Origin: Tetracentron sinense
Lineage: Eukaryota; Streptophyta; Magnoliopsida; Trochodendrales; Trochodendraceae
Assembly (NCBI GenBank): GCA_015143295.1
Contig: CM026570.1
Location: 28,278,445-28,342,444 of the forward strand
Reading direction: 5' to 3'
DNA: 64,000 nucleotides
The translations under genes and the position numbers were made by a program. A model generated the notes under the pieces. It was not told the DNA's origin, did not search any database, and saw only the letters and a list, made by a program, of their open reading frames with translations. Positions 1 through 12,769 of the stretch are shown piece by piece; position 1 is the stretch's first letter, and each line of letters opens with the position of its first letter.

Positions 1-1499
1 AGTCGTGCACTTGACTTGATTTAAAATACTTGTTGCATGCTTGAAATCTTGTCATGTTTGTCTTGTTTGGTCTTGTCGAGCGTGCCATGTCATGCGTGTC
101 ATGCTTGCGTGCTTGAACTTGTGAGATGCACTTGAGAGGGAAAGGAGAACCTTCTTTATGATATGCCTTGAGAGGGAAGGGAGACCCTTCTTTATGAATG
201 CTCGTCTTGTTCTTGCCAAAAGCGAGGTAAAACATATCGTAAGATATGTCCCACCTCTAATTCTCGTTCTTAAAAAACCTCGGTAAATCATGTCATGCAT
301 GCCGTGCTCGTGGAATCATGTGCATACTTGCATTTGAATTTAAATATGACAATTGGGTAATTCACAATACATATAACATCAATAATTTGAGCAAGTCAAT
401 ATTCATGCAATTTAGGGAAGACAAGACAGCACACTTTCATAGGCCCTAGCAAGTTCCATAATTAATTAAGCATGCATTTCATAATTTATAATTCATTTTA
501 TTCTCCTTGGCATTTCATCAAACATGGGGTGTGTTCATTATTTATTAAACTTACATCATGCTTTTCTAGGTGGGTTGATGCTCACATCACACAAGTATGT
601 TTATTATGGATACAATGCCCTCCCCATTTCATTCATCACAACCATGCACATGGCATCCAATCACCCATTCACATCCAACAACCATTCATTCATCCCATTT
701 GGTTCATACATTATGGAAACCATAAAGGAGAAGGAAAGTAAAGAGGTATGAACTAGGAGGGTAGGAAAAGGTACCGACCTTGACAAATAAGGCAAGAAAC
801 CCCTTGCAAAAACGTGCGTGAGTCGCTGCCCTAGCTTGGGGAAAGTGCTCCTTACGAGCTTGAGCCGAGAACTTGAAGAAGAACGAGCTTGTGATGATCT
901 AGGGTTCTTAAAACCCTTTGATTTCTCCCCAAAAGCAAACCCTAGGTTAGAATCTCCTTTCTCTTCTCTCCTTGGCTCTCAAATACTCTAAGTGTAGTAA
1001 ATGGAGCCCTAAAGGCTCGGGCAAGCCTTAATAGGAAAGGGTTTAACGCCCAAAAGATGAAAACGCCCTTATTGAAATTCTACAAAACGCGATATACCGA
1101 TCGATCAGTGGTAAATACCGAGCGATCGGTGTTCTTAAGCGAGCTCTCGGTCAAAACATGCTCTCTGGAAAATTTCCCATACAAAAAATTTAACTATCGA
1201 TCGACCGGTTGTGGATCGATTGATCGCTACAATGGACCGAGCGATCAGTTGTGAACCGATCGATCCCTAGCGATCGGTGCTCTATAGATTTTTAACCCAT
1301 TTTACTGTTTTGGCCATATCTTTTGACTCGTTCGTCAGATTTTGACGATTCAACTTGCGTTGGGTTCGTATTTCGAAAATGAACATTTTAGTGTTTTAGA
1401 ATTCTCAATTTCTCTCTTATTTATTAAATGTACTACCATAAAGGCAAATTAGCTACGAAAGTGCTATGCATTAAGCACGAAAAAGTCTGGGGTTCTACA
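1..1499 (-). mobile_element. Ty3/gypsy-type LTR, truncated by window start
   Basis: The right end reads CTGGGGTTCTACA, the complement of the TGTAGAACCCC start shared by the gypsy LTRs in this window, so the LTR lies on the minus strand and its 3' part is off the left edge. Positions about 60-900 are collinear with the G1 LTR (about 13100-14150), including the GAGAGGGAAGGGAGACCCTTC repeat unit and the CACGAGCACGGCATGCATGAC region. The promoter array differs from G1: here it is CGATCGATCGGT words. It abuts an older LTR of similar type at 1500. TSD cannot be tested because the left end is missing. No gene is encoded; ORFs here are chance. Confidence 0.8.
1083..1380 (-). promoter_or_regulatory. 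Palindromic CGATCGATCGG array plus conserved LTR block
   Basis: Words of the type CCGATCGATCGGT and GAGCGATCGGT recur between 1083 and 1290. Immediately beyond (1309-1380) lies the block TTTGACGATTCAACTTGCGT found in every gypsy LTR of the window. The array would lie upstream of the transcription start in LTR sense. Function is inferred from position only. Confidence 0.6.
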
Positions 1500-2107
1500 C
1501 TTTGAATCCTTCTCAAATGCAAACCCTAGGTTTAGAATCCCCTTTCTCCTCTCTCCTTATCTCTCAAATACTATAAGTGTGTTGAATGAGGCCCTCAAGG
1601 CTCGGGCAATCCCTAATAGGCAAGGGTATAACACCCCAAAGACGAAAAAGTCCTTAATGAAATTATGCAAAAACGCGATATACCGATCGATTGGTCGCCT
1701 ACCGAGCGATCGGTGTTCTTGACCGAGCTCTCAGTTAAAAACATATTCTCTTGAAAATTTTCCCATACAAAAAATTTAACCAGTCGATAGCTACCGATCG
1801 ATCGGTTGTTGACCGATTGATTGCTGCAATGGATCGAGCGATCGGTTGCTCTGCAAATTCTATACTGAGTCCATTTTTCATCCAATCCACTACTTGGACT
1901 TATTCCACTTCTATTCTAACATCTTCTAAGCATGCCTAGGATCCTTGTAAGGCTATAGTTTATTATTAAATGATTTATTTAATTTATTATAGCATTCTTG
2001 AAACAATTCTCAAGGTTTCAAATTCTCATTTCATGATATCGGATATTACAAGGCATCATGCCTTGACACACATCCCATGGCATATACAAAAGTTCCGGGG
2101 TTCTACA
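1500..2107 (-). mobile_element. Older LTR remnant, same broad family
   Basis: 1500-1860 aligns by eye with 916-1270 of the neighbouring LTR (leader with CAAACCCTAGG, then a CGATCGATCGGT array at 1678-1852), and it ends at 2107 with TTCCGGGGTTCTACA, a typical LTR start on the minus strand. The conserved AACGCAAGTTG block is not recognisable; 1860-2090 is different sequence, so this copy is diverged or recombinant. The LTR at 1-1499 appears inserted into it at 1499/1500. Confidence 0.6.
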
Positions 2108-2132
2108 CTGTCTAGTATGAGATGCTCCCATA

Positions 2133-4315
2133 TGTTGGACATATATGCCCTCGAAAGCCAATTAAAGACTTTTTCTATGTTGATTAAACAAGCATTATAT
2201 TCACACAACCAACTATAAAGGGTATGTATATAAATTACTGTCTCATTTGATGAAGACATAAAGTTCCTTAGGTAACATTGTAGGAAAATCATGCAAAGGT
2301 TGCGAGGAGATATGATTTTCCAGTTCCTTGTAAACCTAATATTGTTCAAAGCCTCTAGAGTACTGGTTGGGCGCCGTACTTCATCATGGCTTGCACATGT
2401 GTAGTTCTATGAGATAGTATGATGAATCTCATTCACAGAGAGTGGTGACTCTTGACTAACATGTAGCAAGTATATAATACTGAACGGGGTCACTAGTGGA
2501 TACCCTATGGAATACACTGTCAGATTGTATTAGGGTTATCCATTTGACAAATTGTCTTTAGACCTGAGAGGTTAACATCTTCTCAAATATTTGTCAATAT
2601 GGCTTTGATGTACCAATCGGCAATGTCCAATACACAGGACGAACTCCGGGTACGTCGGGTCATGTACACAATGTTTGGAGAAGTGTGTAAACGCTCAATA
2701 AGGAATCCACAACTCCTTAATTGGAGATAATGGTATCAAGGTGATACTTGTTGAACTGAACTGTTAAATCCAGTACTGGTGCTTTTCGATAAAATGGTCT
2801 TTATCGAAGTTGATATTTTCAATATGGAAAAGTAGATATAAATATATATGTCAGTTCTTTTCTAATGTTTCTTCAAAAGTGTTTTGGAGGTTCAGTTCAA
2901 TGAAAAAGTAATCATGAGAAAGTGTTCTATTCATAAGCTAGGGACTAAGACAGTGGAATTGTTCCAATCCCGGAAGCTTACAAGTGATATCGGAATGTGG
3001 AAGGATTTATTTGTAAATATATTGTGAGATGGTACTTACAAGCAATTCTCTAATTTCTGGAGGTTAATCACATTGTGTTAATGGACATTAATTGTGATTG
3101 GTGGAAGTTCAGGGACTTAGATAACATTCTATGATCATAATGGAGTTTTAGGAAAGGTGTTTCCTAGTAACAATGCTTTAACCAAAAGGTTGAGTACTTG
3201 GTCCCACAACTGGAAATAGGAGATCCCTTTAGATCCCACACACAAGGACCTTCTTAAAGTATTTAATTTAATTATTAATTAAATGAATTAATTTCTCTAA
3301 GTAATCACTATATGGTATAGTGAAGCTCTAAAAGGTGGAACCACATTAGATGTGAAAAACCAAATGGGTAGGACCCATTGGGAATTATTATAAAAGAATA
3401 ATTCAAGTGACCAATAGGGGTTTAGAACCCTAGGGGCGTGTGGAGTGGGGCCCACCTAAGGTGGGACGCCCACTTCTAGGAGGAATAATAATTGTTATTA
3501 TCTTAATTAGTTTCTAATAATTAATATCCTTGTTGTATAAGGTTAGTTAGTTAGTTGGAGTTAGTTACTAATTAAAGATTCCTTGTTGGACAAGGATTCT
3601 ATTAGTTTCTTACTAATCTAGGAATCCTAATTGGATTAGGATAAGGATAAGATTAGTTGGACACTGATGGATAAGGTTAGTTTCTATTAATGATTATTCC
3701 TAATTGGATTAGGAGAAATCAAGAATTAGAAACAAATTGAGGAATTCTAATTGGATTAGAAACCGGACTCTTGAGTTGCAAGCAACCCAAGCTCTCCTAT
3801 ATAAAGAGGTGGATGTCCAAGGCTTGGGACACAATAAAAATTTCCAGAATTTTATTTTCTCCTCTCCTTAATCTCACGCCCTCCAACTCCTCTCTCTTTG
3901 AGTTATACGGTCAGCCCTCTTCTCCCCTTTTCTATTCTCTTGAGTTATAAGTTTTAAATAATCAAGAAGAAGAAGATTAAGAATCTTGTTAATCAAGAAA
4001 GGTTCTTGATCAATAAAGATTGGATCTTTATTTCAAGATCCTAGAGCTGAAAATTTGGAAGGGCCATTAGCTTCCATTAGAGAAAGCTTTAAAGAAAAAA
4101 AAGGGTTCGTGTGAATCGACAGGAGACTTAACACTTGTGAAGTTTTGCGAATACTATTCTAACGTGGATTTGACTTAAAAATTTCAAAGTCGCAAAGATG
4201 AATGTTATTCCTACTTTCATTGAATAAAATCAATTAGAATCTTAGTCAGATCTTGGGACTCAATGTATGCTCCCCAGGAACTGTTTTTCTAAAATTAAAA
4301 AGAGGCATACTTTCA
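2133..4315 (+). repeat. 5' LTR of the copia element
   Basis: TG...CA LTR of 2183 bp. It carries a TATA box TATATAAA at 3798-3805 in the context CTCCTATATAAAGAGG, so transcription probably starts about 30 bp downstream and R-U5 is roughly 480 bp. It contains AT-rich TTAATTA stretches around 3260-3290. It pairs with 9654-11850. Confidence 0.92.
3798..3805 (+). promoter_or_regulatory. TATA box of copia LTR
   Basis: TATATAAA, followed by AGAGGTGGA. The identical motif lies at the equivalent place in the 3' LTR (11329-11336). Confidence 0.7.
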
Positions 4316-4316
4316 G

Positions 4317-4328
4317 TGGTATCAGAGC
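4317..4328 (+). other. Primer-binding site (tRNA-iMet)
   Basis: TGGTATCAGAGC begins one base after the LTR end CTTTCA. It is complementary to the 3' end of plant initiator methionine tRNA, the usual primer for many plant LTR retrotransposons. Confidence 0.9.
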
Positions 4329-7300
4329 CTTGGCTATGCTTCTCTTTGATTTTAGGGTATAATCAAACTAATAAATCAATTTTCTTGATTCTTGATTATT
4401 GGATAATCATTTATTAGGGCTAAGGGAGCCTTCTAGTTATTGAGGGAGAGATCAAACCCTTATAAATTAGTGTGATACTAATTTTGGTTTTGGATTTTTT
4501 CAAAACATCTTTTCATAAGGGATAGGTATTTAGAGATATCTAAATCTTGATTATAGCCTTTAAGGATTTAGAGATCCTTTTAGAATATTAAATTAAATTG
4601 TTTAATTTATTCTTGTAAGCCCCGGGCAAGTTTTCCCTTTGATTTAGACCACTTATATACCCATTGACATTTTGGCTAGCATATATAGATGGGATTTTAT
4701 TTATTAAATGTTAATTAATAAATCCCATGGTGTTTGACACCCTTGCTTAAGCGTTCTTGGAGATTAAAGCTTATTTCGATTAAAATTGATTAATGGATTT
4801 TCGGATTTGTATTTGATTAGAAGAATCGATACAGTTTCGGTATTTTGGCCATAACATTGTGACCGTAAGTCCAATTCAGGTCTGTCAGTACATTGTTTTG
4901 AAGCTGTCAAAAAGATCTACAACTTTTGTGAAGAAAGTTTTTCCAGAATCGATCGTTTTGAGGGTCAAAACTTGAGTTGAAAATCTAAAGCGGGAAAAGA
5001 AGTTTTCTAAATTAATTTTCCAAGAGGCTTTCAAATTTTTCCTAAATTCCATTATTTTATTTGAGAGTATGGGATGCTATTAAATCGTTTAATGGGCTAT
5101 CAATTAATTAAATAGCTTAATTAATTGATTCGAGAGCATGGACTGAGATTTAATTAAATTGTTTAATTATCTGCTTTGAGTCGACGGACTATCATTTAAT
5201 TAAATGTTAATTATGATATCCTTTATAGCTCCCTAAAAAGTTTATGAGAATAATACCATAATTATTGTAGTTGATTTGGATCAATTACATGTGCTCAGAA
5301 TGACTGGCTATATAGTATTTATAAGTTTTTATTTGATTAATAGTTAATCAAGTAATTACATAAATGCCATTGGTTGAGATACAGAGTTTTATCTTAAGTG
5401 AATTTTAATTGATAGAGATAAATTATTTTATGGACATTTAATACTATTTTTTAGGGTATTATTGTTAAATCAAATAATCCCTAAAGCAGTTGGCTCTTAT
5501 GGAAAATTTTGATTTCACCTATTATTGATTTTGAATTTATTTTGAAATCAATATAAAATGATATTAAGAATTAGCAATTTGCTGATTTTTATTTTGATCT
5601 TTTAATAGTTATTAGATCAAAATAATATGGAAGGGATTAGATCCCAAGCCTAGCCGAATTTAATATGGTGTTTTCTATTTGTTTATCAATTGAGGAATGT
5701 GAGGATGAATTTTAGGGTTAGATTAATTTTTAGAGAAATTGTTTCTCTTAATGATTTTCTAAGCATTAAAGGAAAATTGTTTTCTTTTAATGATGATCTA
5801 AAAGCCCTAAAAATTCATTCTTGACATGCTTGCTTTCTTTGCTCTAGAGTTTTTCTATTAAATGTTAATAGAGGCCTTAACCATATGGGAAAGAGTTTCC
5901 CTAAGGTTAACACAACCCTTGTTGAGGTTATGGACTTTCTAAGTAATTTTTCATGCCATATTATTATTCATAGTTGATGAATTGTTAATATATATTTTTG
6001 TTGAATGGTGGATGGGTTCCATGATCATGCCTTCTTCTCTCTCTCTTCTCTTTCTTCTTATCGGTTGTACTCCCCTTGAGCACTCTATTTTGGGTGATTT
6101 CTCAAGGTTTCTTATTTTGAATATGATGTAATCTTAGTATTAGGAGTTTCTGATTTTTCTTATGGAGAAATCGAATTGATGATAGAAGATGATGGTGATC
6201 ATATGGAGAATAAATATTGGAAGGCGTTCTACAAGAGTAGTTGTAGGATTTCTAAGATAGCATGATCATGTTGACCCATTGTGCGGCTATATTATATATT
6301 TCATGTGATGATTTGTTATAGCTTTTAGTTGCTTAGAAAAGTCTATAACCCTTGTGATAATATGATTATCGTTTTTGTGCAAATTTTGGAAAGTTGGATT
6401 AAACCCCACAATATGTGTTTTTTTGAAACATAAAAAGTTTGTGTTTAAATAAAACACATTATTATAGCCCTTTTGGACGTGATGCATGTAGTCCATGTTG
6501 AAATTTTTACGTGAAATATGTTATTTGCATGATTAGGAGATAATTGTGTCTTAATTGGCATAGATGTAAGCTAACAATATTCACGATTATGGGAAGTGCT
6601 TGAGTAACACTTATATACCTTAATAGAGGTCTTAGAGAGTTGTTTAAAGACTCCCATAATTTCTTTTAGACTTAGGGTTGGTGAACCTTAATGTGCTACA
6701 AATAATTCGTAGAGAATTAAAGGATAATATAGTCCATTTTGACTTATGGGCTTTAGTGATGCACATGGACACTTTATAATTGTTATTTGGGTCCATGGTG
6801 CTTGGTATGACCAATGGTCCATCATAGGGATGAATGAACCATCTAAAGCCCACTGATGTTAAAAATGACCTTTGTACCCTTGGATTAGATCCATTAAGAT
6901 TTCTGGGGCTAGTGGGAGCTCATTGGAATTAGTTTGATCTAATTAAACAAAATTTGATGTATTATCATGTGATGATTTTGTATATTTTTCTATGCATGTG
7001 GTGCAATGATAAATATTGTGAATGCTTATGATATATGCATTAGATGTATAATTTGTTGATAATATTCTGTATTCCCTCAAGAAAAATATTAAGTGAATTA
7101 AATGGGCTAATTTATCCTATGGGATAATGTTGCCCTATGACCTTCCATTATCAATAAGACTAGGAATTAATTAGCCTAAATCTTGTCTTTCTGGCAGGAA
7201 TCAGACATAATTCAGTCTAAATTAAACTCTTAGTGCTTTATTTCTATAGTAGATAGGAATGTGTATGGCCTGATAGGGAGTGTCAACTAGCATGGGGGCA

Positions 7301-7960
7301 TATTCCTACTTGATCATATGACAATTGAGAATAATGGGTTTCACTTAACCAAGGAACATGATGGCTGACACAGTGACAGTCATGTTGTCCTTGGAGGTCA
7401 CAAGAAAATTGGGAATCACTGATTAACACAAGGAGTTATGCATGAGATGTTCAGTGATGGATAGTTACTATCCACCTTGTAGTGCATGTGTGGTACTTTC
7501 CTAGCATGGAAGATTGCATATGTATTATAAGGCACCCAATGCTCATCAGAAACATGAAGTAGCATATTTCCTAATTTTATAGATTGAGGGGTCTATGAAA
7601 TTTGATTGGATAATGAGCAATATCATAAAAGATTGAAAGTCCTGATCTAATGATATTATTATGTGTGAAATATTATGATGTATGTTTTATTGTCCTGTCA
7701 TTCTATAACCACCTTACTAAGACTTTAATGAGAATCTCTTGACCAATTCAAAATGTTTGGAATGGAAAAGGAATCTCAAGTTTGTGCTTACTATCTAAAG
7801 AATTGTCCAAGTCATCACTACTAATTTCATTTGAGATGTTTACAGAATACAATAAGGCTGCTAGGCAGCTTACTATATAAAAGGAAAAGTGGACACCAAG
7901 TTGACTAGGGAAACCCAGTCACAAAGAATATGATAGAGATCATTGATTCATAAATCCCAA
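4329..7960 (+). other. Non-coding AT-rich interior of the copia element
   Basis: About 3.6 kb between the PBS and the first decayed coding motif. All six frames are dense in stops, and the longest open stretches (6287-6496, 6644-6853) look random. I see no gene, tRNA or tandem repeat. The length is unusual for a copia leader, so decayed gag or foreign sequence may be included. Confidence 0.6.
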
Positions 7961-9640
7961 TTTTTGGTGCTGAGATAAATTGAGATAAATTTATGGGATC
8001 AGAGGATATGATTCTCGACAAACTCCCGGAGTCCCTTAATATGGTTATGTTGAACAAGTATGAAATCAAATTATTTGAAATCCCACATGTTGCATATGGC
8101 TAAGAACCTTTGAAGAGTTCAATGCTACTTGCAAAGATGTTCAAAAGAGTTAGGTTTTCTAAATCCCGAGCATTTATGCAAAGGAAAGAAATCCAAGATT
8201 TTCCATTGGAAATATATTCTGGTAGTATGGATAAGTGTTCTTCTGAGAAGAAAGGAAAGTATAAGGATTGTGCTTCATAGTGAAGCAATTGGTCATTGGA
8301 TACAGAACAAACCTTTAGAAGGATTGTTCAGTTTGTATACTCATCAAGTCCAACTTAATAGTTGGAACCTCCAGCTCCTAATGCTTGGTATGATCTTGCA
8401 TAAGTGCAATAGTTGCATGTTTGTTAAGGAGAAGGAGAAATCTAAGTAGATAAAACTTCTACTTAGGAATGAGACAAAAGTTGGATGATCATAACCATAT
8501 GAATCTTCTATTAAGAGGTAGCTAACTTTATTTCACCTTTTTTGAAAAGTTCAAGGAATTCCGCATTGAAATAAAGAAATAGCTAGGTAAGTCTTCCATG
8601 ATTGAGAAGAGTACCTCTTAATAGAAATTTCATAATTTACTCTCATTACATCTTGTCTCAAATAATTCCCACAACAAACCATAGCATGGTGGTGTTGTTA
8701 AATCGAATTATATTGGATATGATTTGATGGAAGATAAGCTTGGGATTCGCATTAGAGATACTTAGTCTCTATTCCTGGATAACAAAAGATATTTGTAAAC
8801 AGGAATACAAGTTTCCTAGTAGAGAAACTTAATCTAGAATTACTCTAGAAGCGGAAGCCCAATAGACCAATAACTATGAGAATTGATAGAGATCAACTCT
8901 CTACCCTCACAATACCTAAATAGTACACTAGAACCCACAGGTCCCAGAATCTGTAGTTAGACTAACTTTTATTCTGATGAAATAATCAAACTGTTTGATT
9001 TTCATCTAAGAATGAAAGTATCCTTTGTGTGTAAATTAGTTAGTGGGAGCATAATTACTTTCCTGGCTCTATGCAAAGATAATATTCTTTTCATTGTGAA
9101 TGAAGTATGAATATTATTCTTCTCTTAGATTTGATCTAGCAATTTTGCAATGAAGGACAAAAACTTTGACATCATGTTTTCTTAGTCCTAAATGTTTTAG
9201 AGACAAAAGAAAAATGATATTGTTATTCTCCCAATAACAATCATGTTTTTGTGCAAGTAAGATTCTAGGAAAAGAGTTTTTACCTTTATGGAATGGAATC
9301 AGTTTCTCTTAGATATGTAATATATTGAGAAAGTATACTTGTACTAGACCGGATATTCATCACATGTTGATGTGATAAGATATTGATCAGATTAGTCCGG
9401 AGCATTGCATAATGGTAAAGCACAAACATGTTAACTTTTGAAAATGACTGTTGGACAGTATCATTTTTGTTTAGTCTTTTAAGACTGTGGTTATCAATAA
9501 TAAATTTGCAAGAGTTGCAAGTGATATTGCATCACTACAATAGTTGTGGTAAAGCAGACATGACAGACCCATGTATATTAAGTTATGCTTTAGCTGGTGT
9601 TTGAGAAATATCACTGAGAAGATGGGCATTGGCTTATAGT
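7961..9640 (+). pseudogene. Decayed copia gag-pol
   Basis: Reading across frames gives broken matches to the copia order. A gag-like patch lies near 8008-8070 (MILDKLPESLN). An integrase patch at 8541-8600 reads FEKFKEFRIEIKK, then a stop, then LGKS. A reverse transcriptase patch at 9036-9095 reads VSGSIITFLALCKDNILFI, aligned with the YVDDI catalytic box, where the two aspartates have become KDN. SNFAMKD lies near 9138-9158. A DSRKRVFTFMEWNQFL patch lies near 9265-9315, TRPDI near 9346-9360, and SPEHCIMVKH at 9393-9423. Motif order and spacing match copia pol; frameshifts and stops separate nearly all of them. No functional protein is possible. Confidence 0.75.
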
Positions 9641-9642
9641 GC

Positions 9643-9653
9643 AAGTGGGAGAT
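9643..9653 (+). other. Polypurine tract
   Basis: AAGTGGGAGAT directly precedes the 3' LTR start TGTTGGACA. The context GTGCAAGTGGGAGATTGTTGG is typical of copia elements. Confidence 0.85.
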
Positions 9654-11850
9654 TGTTGGACATATATGCCCTCGAAAGTCAATAAAAGACTTTTCTGTGT
9701 TGATTAGACAAACATTATATTCACACAACCAACTATAAAGGGTATTTATATAATTACTGTCTCATTTGATGAAGACACAAAGTTCCTTAGGTAACATTGT
9801 AGGAAAATCATGCAAAGATTGCGAAGAGATATGATTTTCCAGTTCCTTGTAAACCTAATATTGTTCGAAGCCCCTAGAGTACTGGTTGGGCACCGTACTT
9901 CATCATGGCTTGCACATGTGTAGTTCTATGAGATAGTGTGATGAATCTCATTCACAGAGAGTGGTGACTCTTGACTAACATGTGAGTATATGTAGCAAGT
10001 ATATAATACTGAGCGGGGTCACTAGTGGATACCCTATGGAATACACTGTCAGATTGTATTAGGGTTATCCATTTGACAAATTGTCCTTAGACCTGAGAGG
10101 TTAACATCTTCTCAAATATTTGTCTATATGGCTTTGATGTACCAATCAGCAATGTCCAATACACAGGACGAACTCCGGGTACGTCGGGTCATGTACACAA
10201 TGTTTGGAGAAGTGTGTAAACGCTCAATAAGGAATCCACAACTCCTTAATTGGAGATAATGATATCAAGGTGATACTTGTTGAACTGAACTGTTAAATCC
10301 AGTACTGGTGCTTTTCGATAAAATGGTCTTTATCGAAGTTGATATTTTCAATATGGAAAAGTAGATATAAATATATATATGTCAGTTCTTTTCTAATGTT
10401 TCTTCAAAAGTGTTTTGGAGGTTCAGTTCAATGAAAAAGTAATCATGAGAAAGTGTTCTATTCATAAGCTAGGGACTAAGATAGTGAAATTGTTCCAATC
10501 CCGGAAGCTTACAAGTGATATCGGAATGTGGAAGGATTTATTTGTAAATATATTGTGAGATGGTACTTACAAGCAATTCTCTAATTTCTGGAGGTTAATC
10601 ACATTGTGTTAATGGACATTAATTGTGATTGGTGGAAGTCCAGGGACTTAGATAACATTCTATGATCCTAATGGAGTTTTAGGAAAGGTGTTTCCTAGTA
10701 ATAATGCTTTAACCAAAAATTTGAGTACTTGGTCCCACAACCGGAAATAGGAGATCCCTTTAGATCCCACACACAAGGACCTTCTTAAAGTATTTAATTT
10801 AATTATTAATTAAATTAATTAATTTCTCTAAGTAATCACTATATGATATAGTGAAGCTCTAAAAGGTGGAATCACATTAGATGTGAAAAACCAAATGGGT
10901 AGGACCCATTGGGAATAATTATAAAAGAATAATTCAAGTGACCAATAGGGGTTTAGAACCCTAGGGGCGTGTGGAGTGGGGCTCACCTAAGGTGGGACGC
11001 CCACTTCAAGGAGGAATAATAATTGTTATTATTTTAATTAGTTTCTAATAACTAATATCCTTGTTGGATAAGGTTAGTTAGTTAGTTAGAGTTAGTTACG
11101 AATTAAAGATTCCTTGTTGGACAAGGATTCTATTAGTTTCTTACAAATTAAGGAATCCTAATTGGATTAGGATAAGGATAAGATTAGTTGGACACTAATG
11201 GATAAGTTTAGTTTCTATTAATGATTATTCCTAATTGGATTAGGAGAAATCAAGAATTAAAAACAAATTGAGGAATTCTAATTGGATTAGAAACTGGACT
11301 CTTGAGTTTCAAGCAACCCAAGCTCTCCTATATAAAGAGGTGGACGTCCAAGGCTTAGGACACAATAAAAATTTCCAGAATTTTATTTTCTCGACTCCTC
11401 AATCTCACGCCCTCCCTCCCACTCCTCTCTCTTTGAGGTATACGGTCATCCCTCTTCTCCCCTTTTTTATTCTCTTGAGTTCTAAGTTTTGAATAATCAA
11501 GAAGTAGAAGATTAATAATCTTGTTAATCAAGAAAGGTTCTTGATCAATAAAGATTGGATCTTTATTTCAAGATCCTAGAGCTAGAAATTTAGAAGGGCG
11601 ATTAGCTTCCATTAGAGAAAGCTTTAAAGGAAAAAGAAGGTTTGTGTGAATCGACAAGAGACTTGATACTTGTGAAGTTTTGCGAGTATTATTCTAACGT
11701 GAATTTGACTTAACAATTTCAAAGTCGCAAAGGTGAATGTTATTCCTACCTTCATTGAATAAAATCAATTAGAATCTTAGTCAGATCTTGGGATTCGATG
11801 TATGCCCCCCAGGAACTGTTTTTCTAAAATTAAAAAGAGACATACTTTCA
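9654..11850 (+). repeat. 3' LTR of the copia element
   Basis: 2197 bp, collinear with 2133-4315, with scattered substitutions and small indels (for example an additional GTGAGTATAT near 9983). TATA box at 11329-11336. It ends with CATACTTTCA, followed by the CCATA duplication. Confidence 0.92.
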
Positions 11851-12471
11851 CCATATACACTCATGGCCTACAGAACACCATCTGAACCTCAACTGGGACA
11901 ACACCATTCTCTCTGGCTTATGGTATGTGTGAGCAAGGGATTTCACTCCCTAAATATCTCACGGGTATGAGTTTAGAGTCGCCACCTATTCATTCAAAAA
12001 GGGATAAGTCCCCAGGATGTTGGATAACGCCTAGGTCTGTGATAGAGGTCTAGGTAAGAGGTTCGGTTAAGTCCGGGGAAGGTGTTAGGCACCCAAAGAC
12101 TTCTATTTTTCAATGGTTCCCTACTTTCTAGGTTTAAGCCAAATTAAAGTCAATTTTGTTCCAATGCCTAAGTGCTTAAGATAATATTAATTTAAGAAAG
12201 AAAAGCTAACTAGGGTCGAACTCAGGTTGGGTTGCCTACGTACTCATAAGGGTGAGATCAGACCGAGCGTAGTTCTGGCACATGGGCCCGTGCCAAGGTT
12301 AGGGTGTGTGTGTGTGTGCACCAAGGGTGGCTAATGGACTACTCCGGTAGACTAGAGTTTGGTTGACCTGGTTGGTCAAGTGCATGGTTCAAGCCCGGTA
12401 GGTTTAGGGTTAGTCCGGTAGACTTGGGATTAGCCCGGTAGGCTAGGGTTTAGGCCTGGTAGGCCAGGGGG
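11851..12471. repeat. Old repeat segment, probably gypsy LTR/leader, with CCGGTAGGCYA units
   Basis: This stretch has no ORF of substance. It includes GAGTCGCCACCTA, GGGTTGCCTACGTACTC and a GT dinucleotide run (12304-12318), then CCGGTAGGCTAGGGTT-like units from about 12390. The same CCGGTAGGCCAAAATCGG units resume at 25849-26015 and 28481-28600, so G1 and the 26016 solo LTR were inserted into one older repeat. The GTCGCCACCTA and GGTTGCCTACGTAC phrases are of a kind I associate with large plant gypsy elements; that assignment is weak. Confidence 0.45.
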
Positions 12472-12693
12472 TGTCGCGACCCAAAACCCACCCTAGGAGT
12501 TAGAGTGAACTTTGGACGACTAATCATGGCTTACATGACTTGCTTGACAACCCAACCTGCAAAAACCCACAGAGCATATACAATAGAGGATGACAGCGGA
12601 AACATAACTATAAAACACAGCGGAAGTCTAACAAACCTCTAAGTATATACACATGGAAATCCAAGTTTATACAAAAAGTAACCAAAAGAAAGT

Positions 12694-12707
12694 GCGGACA
12701 GACCCGC
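12694..12707 (-). other. LTR hairpin, GCGG/CCGC stem
   Basis: GCGG-ACAGAC-CCGC on the plus strand; in LTR sense the loop is GTCTGT. It is equivalent in place to the hairpins of the other LTRs, where the stem is different but still paired. Confidence 0.5.
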
Positions 12708-12769
12708 CAAAATACATGGATATAATCTCTCATCTCACCACAGTTAATCCACTCAGAATCTACAACCAC

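Larger units (their letters stand above)
2133..11850 (+). mobile_element. Complete Ty1/copia LTR retrotransposon with eroded coding region
   Basis: Two long LTRs (2183 and 2197 bp) start with TGTTGGACATATATGCCC and end with CATACTTTCA. The element is flanked by perfect 5-bp duplications CCATA (2128-2132 and 11851-11855). A tRNA-iMet PBS follows the left LTR and a polypurine tract (AAGTGGGAGA) precedes the right LTR. The 5.3-kb interior has no ORF above about 110 codons, but decayed copia integrase and reverse transcriptase motifs can be read at 8541-9430. The two LTRs look only a few percent different, so insertion is much younger than the coding decay. That suggests a non-autonomous element moved in trans. 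Confidence 0.92.

Noticed and set aside
52..741. Short ORFs in the first LTR
   Set aside because: No match to the other LTR copies at protein level; the region is non-coding LTR leader.
4329..7960. Possibility of a captured host gene in the long non-coding interior of the copia element
   Set aside because: All frames are stop-dense and I could read no domain, exon-like block or splice pattern.
11268..11970. ORFs in and after the copia 3' LTR
   Set aside because: They lie in LTR leader sequence with the TATA box inside; the 5' LTR copy is not conserved in frame. Chance ORFs.
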